NCBI GenBank assembly: GCA_003232015.1
Contig: QIKU01000003.1
Span: 1-6,713 of the forward strand
Length of the DNA stretch: 6,713 nucleotides
Direction: 5' to 3'
DNA from: Gammaproteobacteria bacterium
Lineage (GTDB): Bacteria > Pseudomonadota > Gammaproteobacteria > UBA6429
Of the stretch, positions 1 through 6,525 are shown one piece after another. The notes beneath the pieces were generated by a model, which saw only the letters and a program-made list of their open reading frames with translations, was not told where the DNA came from and did no database searches. Numbering within the stretch: position 1 is the first letter of the stretch; each line of letters begins with the position of its first letter. A program made the position numbers and the translations under genes.

Positions 1-143
1 GGGTACTGTCGCAAACACGGCCCGGCTTTTTTAGACCAGAAATTAACAAGCACCGGACCTTTATTTGAATTATCTAATACAAGCGCCTGAAAATTATCGG
101 CATTCGCGGCATGAATATAGGGAGAGTCGATTGAATCTATCAT
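1..143 (-). CDS. Thioredoxin-fold protein, YbbN/CnoX-like, N-terminal part (cut by window edge)
   Basis: The first 47 residues of a gene that runs off the left edge, too short to stand out as a long ORF. Translation from the ATG at 141-143 gives SPYI, then NFQALVLDNSNKGPVLVNFW, then SKKAGPCLRQY. This matches the start of thioredoxin domains: a short strand, a helix, the central VLVxFW strand and the active-site loop. The loop reads A40-G41-P42-C43, so the first cysteine of the usual CGPC is alanine and the preceding tryptophan is lysine. Only one cysteine remains, so classic dithiol reductase activity is unlikely. Loss of the first cysteine is known in E. coli YbbN (CnoX), a thioredoxin-TPR co-chaperone, and the SPYI-to-active-site layout also fits that family. 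The TPR part that would confirm it is outside the window. The gene starts 22 bases after the preceding stop; an AGAAAGA stretch is the only, weak, ribosome-site candidate. The thioredoxin fold is fairly sure; the YbbN/CnoX assignment is likely. Confidence 0.8.
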   Translation of the reverse strand, partial: MIDSIDSPYIHAANADNFQALVLDNSNKGPVLVNFWSKKAGPCLRQY

Positions 144-165
144 TGCAAAGTGTTTCTTTCTAACG

Positions 166-900
166 TTAGTGAATTTGTGGCATATCGGTTTGGTCAAAAT
201 ATTCCTGCATAATGTCACGCACAGGTTGTGGATAATTTAAACGTACCATTTCAGACATGCCTTCTTTAAAGAACCCTGGGGCATCCATAGGCAGTGCTTT
301 AATTAAAGCACTAAAAACCTGTCGCATCGTGCCAGAATGATGTGTTCGAGTTGCAACAATACCACGGTTAATATTGAGTATCCGCCATGGGCGATGCATA
401 TTGGTAATTTCAATGTCCTGTTTAATGCTGTCGCTACAGCTATCCGCAATCTGACCCATAAAATCGGCTAAAGCAATTAACTCTTCCGGCTCTTTTAATG
501 CATTTGCTAATTGAGCCAGCGCATCAACAATAGGCTCAAGAATATTTATATGTCCATCATTTTTTATTACCCAGTCGGCAATAACTAACGACAATTCCTG
601 CAAACTATTTTTTTCGACCAGGCTCTTGTTTGCCTCGGCCTGATAGATTAATTTTTCTAAAATAGATAAGCCATGCTCACCAATATCAGTAATGTCATTG
701 GCAACAAAATTAGCATGTCGCTTGTCAACGCCCTCGGCAATCTCAAAGAACTGGTTCATAGCCGCTATCGTAGCTGACAGTGATTCTTCTGCACTATTGT
801 GTACATGACTTTTTTCAGCCTCGATTAAGCGTTCACATAGCTGCACAAATTTTTCCCGGGCATCCTTCAGCGATATTATTTGCAATTCTATTGATGCCAT
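166..900 (-). CDS. Conserved-looking protein of unknown function, 244 residues
   Basis: I do not recognise this protein. It has no signal peptide and no hydrophobic stretch long enough for a membrane helix, so it is probably cytoplasmic. Residues 1-160 look almost wholly alpha-helical and acidic, with heptad-like leucine/isoleucine spacing (for example around 75-90 and 100-145). The C-terminal part (about 161-235) has a different, motif-like character: HRPWR at 169-173, RTHHSGTMRQVF at 185-196, then FFKEGMSEMVR and PVRDIMQEYFD near the end. Clustered His, Arg and Trp residues of this kind often mark a binding or catalytic site, but I cannot name one. The ATG at 898-900 lies 3 bases after the ketoreductase stop, with no good ribosome site, which suggests translational coupling. 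The thioredoxin-fold gene follows 22 bases after its stop. In enterobacterial APE clusters a second ketosynthase (ApeR) follows the ketoreductase; this protein is not a ketosynthase. It may belong functionally with the downstream gene instead. Confidence 0.85.
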   Translation of the reverse strand: MASIELQIISLKDAREKFVQLCERLIEAEKSHVHNSAEESLSATIAAMNQFFEIAEGVDKRHANFVANDITDIGEHGLSILEKLIYQAEANKSLVEKNSLQELSLVIADWVIKNDGHINILEPIVDALAQLANALKEPEELIALADFMGQIADSCSDSIKQDIEITNMHRPWRILNINRGIVATRTHHSGTMRQVFSALIKALPMDAPGFFKEGMSEMVRLNYPQPVRDIMQEYFDQTDMPQIH

Positions 901-903
901 TAT

Positions 904-1635
904 TTATACCATCGCGCCGTTAATGTTAATGATCTGGCCAGAGATATAAGCAGCATCTTCCGATGCTAAAAATCCAACCAGTTTTGCAACTTCATCGGGT
1001 GCGCCTGCTCGTTGCATGGGTACTATTTTTTTAATGGTTTCTTTATCAAAAACCCCCTCGCTCATTTCACTCTGAATAACACCGGGCGCGACCACATTGG
1101 CCGTGATACCGCGTGAAGCCATTTCAATCGCAATGGATTTTGTTGCTCCGTGCAAGCCGGACTTAGCCGCAGCATAATTAGCCTGACCACGGTTACCCAT
1201 TACCGCAGCAACCGAAGACATAGAAATTATCCGCCCCCAACGTGTTTGCATCATCGGTAACAATAAGGGTTGGGTCACATTAAAAAAACCATTCAAACTA
1301 ACATCCAGTACCTTTTTCCACTGTGGCACCTGCATGCCGGCCATAATAGCATCGTCATGAATACCGGCATTGTTCACCACAATTTGTATTGCGCCGCCTT
1401 CTAATAAAGACTGGAGTTGCTGGCTGGTTTGCTCTGGATCGGTAATATTAAAAATAGTGGCTTCGGCACTACCACCAGTACATTTTATTTCTGCTACTAT
1501 TTTTTCCGCACGTTCTGGGCGTGTATTGGCATGCACAATAACATGATGGCCACTAGCCGCAAGTTGCCTGCATATTGCAGAGCCAATATCACCACTGCCG
1601 CCGGTAACAAGCGCACGTCTGGTTTTAGTTCCCAT
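904..1635 (-). CDS. apeQ: 3-oxoacyl-ACP reductase, FabG/ApeQ-like ketoreductase
   Basis: A 243-residue short-chain dehydrogenase of the FabG type. It should reduce the 3-keto group of the growing acyl chain on its carrier protein to a 3-hydroxyl using NADPH, in the cytoplasm. The Rossmann nucleotide loop TGGSGDIG is at 11-18, NNAG at 88-91, and the catalytic set is N115, S141, Y154 and K158 (NYAAAKSG). The segment MGNRGQANYAAAKSG is very close to E. coli FabG. The C-terminus (ISGQIININGAMV) is the usual dimer-forming end, so length and motifs are intact. The ATG at 1633-1635 lies 1 base after the dehydratase stop and has a purine-rich ribosome site inside that gene. The order ketosynthase, chain-length factor, dehydratase, reductase makes ApeQ of an aryl polyene pathway the best assignment. 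Sequence alone would not separate it from a housekeeping FabG; context does. Confidence 0.93.
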   Translation of the reverse strand: MGTKTRRALVTGGSGDIGSAICRQLAASGHHVIVHANTRPERAEKIVAEIKCTGGSAEATIFNITDPEQTSQQLQSLLEGGAIQIVVNNAGIHDDAIMAGMQVPQWKKVLDVSLNGFFNVTQPLLLPMMQTRWGRIISMSSVAAVMGNRGQANYAAAKSGLHGATKSIAIEMASRGITANVVAPGVIQSEMSEGVFDKETIKKIVPMQRAGAPDEVAKLVGFLASEDAAYISGQIININGAMV

Positions 1636-1636
1636 T

Positions 1637-2110
1637 TTAGCCTGCCTCTGCCATCTGAATAACCGTTGCCCGACCGGTTGCCACTTTTATTTTTTCGCCT
1701 TTTGAATTTCCTTTGGTAGCAATAAAGTACATTGTAAATTCATACATTAAACTACCACCCTGTGCCATAAGTTGTGTAACGTAAATCATCATCTCCTGTT
1801 TAATCTCATCTAACCAAGTATAGCTTAATTCAACATTACGTACTGCCGCTAGATAACCGGGCGGTAGCGTTGCACCTTTTTCACGTGCAAGCAAGCCACC
1901 ATGGATAGCCATTGCCTGAGCACAATATTCAATGGCATGCAGTGCAGACAATTTATTGTTCTTATACAACGGATTATCTTTTCGCAAGTGTGATTGAGTT
2001 GAGCAAAGCACCGACTGCGCATTCCATTCATGTACTGCGTCATTCAAACACATTAAGCCGGCATGGGGAATTAATTTGGCCAGTTCATCTCTTTTAATTA
2101 TGGGTACCAT
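1637..2110 (-). CDS. apeP: ApeP-like hotdog-fold 3-hydroxyacyl-ACP dehydratase subunit
   Basis: A 157-residue protein related to the FabZ/FabA hotdog dehydratases, expected to take part in removing water from 3-hydroxyacyl-ACP so that each extension leaves a conjugated double bond. LIPHAGLMCLNDAV (13-26) matches the FabZ LPHRYPxLLxDxV start. AIEYCAQAMAIHGG (59-72) matches the central helix with the catalytic acid, here E61. The GHFP motif that carries the catalytic histidine in FabZ is not visible: the segment before the helix reads NPLYKNNKLSALH. The ApeP family as I recall it also lacks this histidine and works as a heterodimer with ApeI, so this subunit probably needs a partner encoded outside the window. 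Start: the longer reading begins at a TTG (2120-2122) followed by Leu-Leu-Lys with no ribosome site. I prefer the ATG at 2108-2110, which gives a more family-like N-terminus, though it too lacks a clear ribosome site. It starts 15 bases after the chain-length-factor stop. Confidence 0.87.
   Translation of the reverse strand: MVPIIKRDELAKLIPHAGLMCLNDAVHEWNAQSVLCSTQSHLRKDNPLYKNNKLSALHAIEYCAQAMAIHGGLLAREKGATLPPGYLAAVRNVELSYTWLDEIKQEMMIYVTQLMAQGGSLMYEFTMYFIATKGNSKGEKIKVATGRATVIQMAEAG
1641..1648 (-). promoter_or_regulatory. Ribosome binding site of the ketoreductase gene, inside the end of the dehydratase gene
   Basis: Read on the minus strand this is GAGGCAGG, ending 5 bases before the reductase ATG; the GAGG part is 9 bases away. 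It overlaps the last codons of the dehydratase gene, and the two genes are separated by 1 base, which fits translational coupling. It is the clearest Shine-Dalgarno-like site in the window. Confidence 0.6.
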
Positions 2111-2125
2111 TTTTAATAACAACTA

Positions 2126-2923
2126 TTAACAGGGATTTGTATTAATTTTTAACACAGTCGATTGCACATGCGGAAGAATAATCGCCATTGTTTCCTGTTT
2201 TGCCAAAGCTTGCAACAAAGGTAATGATCGCGCTGCCGGGTTACCTAGCCGAAGTTGCTCTAAATCTGAGTCGGCGCAGGTGCTATGAGCAGATTGCTGC
2301 ATTAATTCAAGTTCTAGCGCTGTTATGCTGCTTTCCTCTTTTTTTGCTGACAAACACATTGCCACCGCAAATGCAGCCTCTAAATGACGAGCACCATCAA
2401 GTGGTGCAGGCGCGGGATAGTCATAAGTAACAAGCAGGACTGTTTTTTGCTCAATGACTGCAAAAGTAGCAGCCTCCAGAAGTGCTGCTGTAAAAGTCTC
2501 ATCACAAGCAGATAAACTGTTTGAGTTATTCTGTGCTTTAGCAGCAATCGCCCAATAGCCCGCTGCTGCATTATGCACTGAATTATGAAAGTTTGTCGGC
2601 GAAAGCAAATGCTCTGGTAAAGTCAATGCACTACAAATTTTATCCAGTATGCCATGATCACCGTCCGATGATGCAAATACGGTCGCATAGTTTTGTGCTG
2701 CATCTAAATCAGAACCCACGCACTTTTCGGCAGCATGCAGCGCCAGTTTGATTAATTGTGTTGTACGTCGCCGCTCATTGGCAGGAAGAATGGTGGGATA
2801 AAATTTTTCTAATGGTTCTGCTCTATATTTTTTATTTTCACACAGCACTGCCTGACTCCGTTGCCAGTCAGGTAAACCCGGCGCAACCAGGCTTATTGCA
2901 TTCAAATATACTGTCACACTCAT
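2126..2923 (-). CDS. apeC: Ketosynthase-like chain-length factor, ApeC-like (Ketoacyl-synt_2 type)
   Basis: A 265-residue protein resembling the short N-terminal-type ketoacyl synthase family found next to ApeO-type ketosynthases. Visible marks are the opening VYLNAISLVAPGLPDW, the stretch ILPANERRRTTQLIKLAL (about 45-62), FASSDGDHG (83-91) and FHNSVHNAAAGYW (112-124). The last covers the region where an active ketosynthase has TACSS; here alanine replaces the cysteine, and no HGT or GHxxGAAG histidine motifs follow. It is therefore not a condensing enzyme itself but most likely the partner that pairs with the upstream ketosynthase and sets chain length, as ApeC does with ApeO. Start: a longer reading begins at TTG (2945-2947) and would overlap the ketosynthase gene by 17 bases. 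The ATG at 2921-2923 gives the expected family N-terminus (MSVTVYLNAIS), has AGGA 11 bases upstream, and begins 7 bases after the previous stop, so I use it. Confidence 0.88.
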   Translation of the reverse strand: MSVTVYLNAISLVAPGLPDWQRSQAVLCENKKYRAEPLEKFYPTILPANERRRTTQLIKLALHAAEKCVGSDLDAAQNYATVFASSDGDHGILDKICSALTLPEHLLSPTNFHNSVHNAAAGYWAIAAKAQNNSNSLSACDETFTAALLEAATFAVIEQKTVLLVTYDYPAPAPLDGARHLEAAFAVAMCLSAKKEESSITALELELMQQSAHSTCADSDLEQLRLGNPAARSLPLLQALAKQETMAIILPHVQSTVLKINTNPC

Positions 2924-2930
2924 AACTGGC

Positions 2931-4124
2931 TTAATCCTGCCGCCCAATCAACAAGCTACAATTACTGCCACCAAAACCAAATGAGTTTGAAATAAAGTTT
3001 CTCACTTCTCTATTATTTTGCTTTGTTATAATATTAGCTTGTGTTGCAGGGTCAAGCTCGGTTGTATTTAAATTTACCGGGATAAAATTATTTTCAACCG
3101 CCATGCAACCAAACACCACTTCGGTAATACCGGCTGCGCCGAGTGTGTGGCCGGTCCAGCCTTTAGTTGAACTTGCCGGTGTTGCTGAACCAAAGACTGT
3201 CATCACTGCATTGTCTTCTGCATTGTCATTGGACTGGGTTGCGGTGCCATGTAAATTAATATAATCCACTTTATCCGCTGACATAGCCGCTGAGTCCAAT
3301 GCAGCCTGCATAGCCTGTGCAGCACCTCGTCCTTGAGGGTGCGGCGTTGACATATGATATGCATCGCTGCTTTCACCGTAACCAAGCAAACAAAGCGCAT
3401 CTTTATTCTTTTTTTCTGAACGTTCCAGCAAAGAAAAACCCGCACCTTCGCCAATATTAATGCCTGAACGATCTTTACCCCAGGGGGTGCATTTTTCTTC
3501 TGAAATAAGTTGCAAGCTATTAAAACCATATAATGTCGTTAAACACAAACTATCAACCCCACCGACAATGGCGGCATCACAAAACCCAGACTGGATATAG
3601 CGGTAGGCACTGGCAAAAACTTTGGCACTGGATGAGCAGGCGGTTGAAACCACATGTGCGACACCGCTTAATTCAAAATAGTTTTGTACAAAATCTGCCA
3701 GGGAAAAAACATTGTGCGTTTTAGAATAAATATATTCTTTGGGTAGGTTATTATCCACATCTAACTGTGTATATGCCCACTCTGTTTGCTGGGTACCCGA
3801 TGTGCTGGTTCCGAGAAAAACAGCAATACGATCAGCGCCGTATTTTTCGCGTGCAGATAATACGGCCGCATTAAAATTATCCTGTTGCAGAGCAAGATAG
3901 GCCAGCCGATTATTTCTGCAATCAAACTCAGATAAAGTACTGGGTAAACGCGTTTGCTCTATTCCCGCAACCCGCCCAATATACGTTTTTAAATCACAAC
4001 CCTCAAAATTATTCTTGATTAACCCTGTCTGCTGTTGTTGCAATGCTTGCAAGGAGGCCTTGTTTCCTGCACCCAGTGCATTGGTTACGGTATAACTTGT
4101 TAATTTTAAGGGTTTAATAGGCAT
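2931..4124 (-). CDS. apeO: 3-oxoacyl-ACP synthase (ketosynthase), ApeO-like
   Basis: A 397-residue condensing enzyme of the FabF/FabB type, full length for the family. It joins a malonyl-derived two-carbon unit to the acyl chain by decarboxylative Claisen condensation. The nucleophile is C163 in VSTACSSS. The two histidines are H292 (NLHGTATQSND) and H326 (GHTLGAAG), with K321 shortly before the second. The C-terminal GFGGSN loop is at 383-388, and FLGTSTSG (103-110) is the usual N-domain strand-loop. All catalytic residues are present, in contrast to the adjacent Cys-less protein, which is the pattern of a ketosynthase/chain-length-factor pair. CRNNRLA (69-75) is typical of the APE-type subgroup as I know it. 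The ATG at 4122-4124 has an AGAG element 5 bases upstream and starts 24 bases after the exporter stop. Assignment to ApeO rather than ApeR rests on the neighbouring chain-length factor, dehydratase and reductase. Confidence 0.92.
   Translation of the reverse strand: MPIKPLKLTSYTVTNALGAGNKASLQALQQQQTGLIKNNFEGCDLKTYIGRVAGIEQTRLPSTLSEFDCRNNRLAYLALQQDNFNAAVLSAREKYGADRIAVFLGTSTSGTQQTEWAYTQLDVDNNLPKEYIYSKTHNVFSLADFVQNYFELSGVAHVVSTACSSSAKVFASAYRYIQSGFCDAAIVGGVDSLCLTTLYGFNSLQLISEEKCTPWGKDRSGINIGEGAGFSLLERSEKKNKDALCLLGYGESSDAYHMSTPHPQGRGAAQAMQAALDSAAMSADKVDYINLHGTATQSNDNAEDNAVMTVFGSATPASSTKGWTGHTLGAAGITEVVFGCMAVENNFIPVNLNTTELDPATQANIITKQNNREVRNFISNSFGFGGSNCSLLIGRQD
2935..2938 (-). promoter_or_regulatory. 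Candidate ribosome binding site that supports the ATG start of the chain-length factor
   Basis: On the minus strand this reads AGGA, 11 bases before the ATG at 2921-2923 and within the final codons of the ketosynthase gene. The spacing is at the long end of normal. The competing TTG start at 2947 lies upstream of it, so this site favours the shorter protein. Confidence 0.4.
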
Positions 4125-4148
4125 TTTAACTCTATATTTAAAACCGAT

Positions 4149-6524
4149 TTAATGCTGGCGTAAATCGGCATGACTGAACAATATGGCAAAGATAAAACTC
4201 AGGCTAACACCTAAAAAAACCGTTAAACCAATCGCACTTAAAACTGGAACACTTGAGCCTGCTAGCATACCAAAAACCAGCGCGGTTGACCCGAAACAAA
4301 CTAAAATTCCATAAACTGTTTTTTCACGTTCAGCCTCGCCACCATTTTGGCGGGTAAAAAATAAACTGTAATCCAGCCCCAAACCCAGCACCAGTAATAG
4401 CGAAACCAGATGAAATAACGATAATGCCTGGCCAAGCATGTTTAATAGTAAAATATCGACAGCGAGCGCCATTGCCACAATAAAACTTACCTGCATTAAA
4501 CGCCGAGAGTCTTTTAAGCTAAACAGTAAGGTGATAAAAATCACCACCAGGCCAATTCCAATAAGACTAATCGCCTCATTTCTAAATTCATCAATAATGG
4601 ATTGAGAAGCCGCTTTAATATTCAAAAAAGACAAATCTGAATGATTGAGTTGCTGGATAGCTTGCTCTAACGCCACACTGTCTTTTACACCAACAAAGCG
4701 AATAATACCCAACCACGTCTGCTTCGACTTAAACAACATCGGTGAAAGTTGCTTAGCCAGTAATGTGCCTTTTAATTGCGCTAGCGTCAAGGGAGGCAGG
4801 TCCCGACTGCTATCCACATCGCTCACAAAGCCTGTAAAGCTATTTTCCCTAAAAGGACTATCTTGTGTCGCAGCAGAAACAATAGATTGTAGCTTCTCTT
4901 TTTTCGGTAAATTCTTTTGTCGTGACACTTGAGTTTCGATGCTGGGTAAAATTTGATACGGTGCACGGAAGCCTGAAATAATATTGCGCTCAACAAGGCT
5001 ATTTAAAAAAATCTTTAGATTTTCTGTTTTACGAATAACCTCATTGCTATTGGTTCCGCTCACAACGGCAATATTTGCTAAATCATCTGTATTCAACTGC
5101 TGCCGAAGTTGTGTGTCAATTTTTAATTGCTCGGTAGAAACAGGGCTAAGCTTAGCCAGATCGCTCTCCCATTTAATCGGAAAAATTAAAAATAAAACAC
5201 TCACTCCCACAATGCTAATCATCACAGTATTAAATTTAAACGGCATGCCATACTGGCTTAATTTTCTTACCCAACCTGGTACGCTTATAACTGCTTTATT
5301 TAGCTTAAACTGCAATAAAGTCGGTAAGACAAACCGGGTAATAAAGGCTGCCATTAATAAACCACTAATGGCAAACACACCCAGCTGCGCCAGACCACTA
5401 AAATTTGTTTGCGTTAATGCCAGAAAACCCAGACAGGTTGTTAATACACCCAAGCGTAATGTTGGCCAGATATTTTTAACGCTTTTTAGAATATTATCAC
5501 TATTCGTTAAGCGACTAAAAATATGTACCGGATAATCCAGCGCTACACCAATGAGAGTTAAACCAAAGGCCAGGGTAATCCCATGCACACTGTTAAAGAT
5601 AAGCTGAGTTGCCACAATACCACTTAAAATAGCAGCAAACAAAGGTAGCCCCGCAAGAAAAACATACCAGATCGATCGAAAGGCCCAGAAAATTAATAAC
5701 AATACCGCCACACTGGCAATAATACTGATGCGTTTAGAATCTGATTTTATTTTTTCACGTGCTTGTACTGCAAAAACGCCCATTCCTGATATTAAAATAT
5801 CCAAATCGTTCAAACGAATTGCATTAAAGCTCTGGTTAATCTTATTAATAGCCCATTGTTGCCTGTTGATATCTGCACCGTCTATATCAATAGCGGCAAC
5901 TAGCAAAGCCGACTTGCCATCCGCTGCTGCCCAGACTCCCTGTTTCTTGACAGGCTGTTTCCCCTCCTGCCACTGTTTTAGAATAAAACGAACTTCGGCT
6001 GTCGGATCATATCGAAAGGTTTTTTTAACAATACCCGCTAACGGTGAACGCAATTCCTGATAACGTTGCTTTAACGCCTGAGCAAACTCTTTTTGGCTGA
6101 ATACGGTGGCGCTATCATTATTTTCACTTAATAAATAACGGTATTTTTTTAGTAGCCTACGGTCTTTTAATGGCAATAATCCCTTACCATTATTAACGAA
6201 AGTAAACGCTTTATCTGCTAATAGTTTCTTACGTAACTGGATACTGGCCTTTGCTCTCTGAGTCGCTGTACCGCCACGGATTGAAACTAAAAACAAGCCA
6301 CTGTTTGATTCGTTAATCGTATTTAATATACTAAGTGGATCAACAACAGGTGCTACTGTTTCAGATTTAGCATTAGCCGTACTGTTGGGTAAAAATTGCT
6401 GCATATCTGAACTGATGGTGGTTTTGTAAACGACAAACCAAATGGCAGAAATAAAGAAAACCAGACTGGCGCCTACCGTAAATAAAAATCCCAGGCGTGA
6501 ATACTTATCGTTTGAATTTAACAC
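4149..6524 (-). CDS. MMPL/RND-family lipid exporter of the aryl polyene cluster
   Basis: A 791-residue inner-membrane protein with two repeated halves. Each half is one helix, a large periplasmic domain and five more helices. I place the helices near 11-33, 266-284, 285-310, 316-336, 356-373, 379-403, 432-450, 651-670, 676-698, 702-724, 736-756 and 758-783. The periplasmic domains span about 34-262 and 451-648. The fourth helix of each half carries the same signature, ALDYPVHIF (D330, Y331) and GLDYSLFF (D718, Y719), the pair used for proton relay in MMPL transporters. MMPL proteins move lipids or pigments out of the inner membrane using proton motive force. Position between a LolA-like carrier and the ketosynthase fits export of the polyene lipid. 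The start is GTG (6522-6524), 1 base after the LolA stop, with no obvious ribosome site, so coupling to the upstream gene is likely. No in-frame ATG lies before the first helix, which supports the GTG. Confidence 0.92.
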   Translation of the reverse strand: MLNSNDKYSRLGFLFTVGASLVFFISAIWFVVYKTTISSDMQQFLPNSTANAKSETVAPVVDPLSILNTINESNSGLFLVSIRGGTATQRAKASIQLRKKLLADKAFTFVNNGKGLLPLKDRRLLKKYRYLLSENNDSATVFSQKEFAQALKQRYQELRSPLAGIVKKTFRYDPTAEVRFILKQWQEGKQPVKKQGVWAAADGKSALLVAAIDIDGADINRQQWAINKINQSFNAIRLNDLDILISGMGVFAVQAREKIKSDSKRISIIASVAVLLLIFWAFRSIWYVFLAGLPLFAAILSGIVATQLIFNSVHGITLAFGLTLIGVALDYPVHIFSRLTNSDNILKSVKNIWPTLRLGVLTTCLGFLALTQTNFSGLAQLGVFAISGLLMAAFITRFVLPTLLQFKLNKAVISVPGWVRKLSQYGMPFKFNTVMISIVGVSVLFLIFPIKWESDLAKLSPVSTEQLKIDTQLRQQLNTDDLANIAVVSGTNSNEVIRKTENLKIFLNSLVERNIISGFRAPYQILPSIETQVSRQKNLPKKEKLQSIVSAATQDSPFRENSFTGFVSDVDSSRDLPPLTLAQLKGTLLAKQLSPMLFKSKQTWLGIIRFVGVKDSVALEQAIQQLNHSDLSFLNIKAASQSIIDEFRNEAISLIGIGLVVIFITLLFSLKDSRRLMQVSFIVAMALAVDILLLNMLGQALSLFHLVSLLLVLGLGLDYSLFFTRQNGGEAEREKTVYGILVCFGSTALVFGMLAGSSVPVLSAIGLTVFLGVSLSFIFAILFSHADLRQH

Positions 6525-6525
6525 G

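Noticed and set aside
2111..2122. TTG start four codons upstream for the dehydratase subunit
   Set aside because: It would add Met-Leu-Leu-Lys with no ribosome site; the ATG at 2108-2110 gives a more normal N-terminus. Neither choice affects the domain.
2924..2947. TTG start eight codons upstream for the chain-length factor, overlapping the ketosynthase gene
   Set aside because: The ATG at 2921-2923 gives the usual family N-terminus and has an AGGA upstream; the TTG has no such support.
3203..3529. Minus-strand frame of 108 codons inside the ketosynthase gene
   Set aside because: An out-of-frame shadow of the ketosynthase, which has all catalytic motifs in the main frame.
4125..4148. AT-rich gap between exporter and ketosynthase as a possible internal promoter
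   Set aside because: Only 24 bases. A TATAGA-like stretch is present, but a matching upstream element would have to lie in the exporter gene and I cannot point to a convincing one.
4984..5535. Plus-strand open frame of 183 codons opposite the exporter gene
   Set aside because: It lies wholly antisense to the coding sequence of a well-supported MMPL protein, its product has no recognisable family pattern, and all neighbouring genes are on the other strand.
5728..6060. Plus-strand open frame of 110 codons opposite the exporter periplasmic domain
   Set aside because: A shadow of the exporter gene; no independent ribosome site or recognisable protein features.
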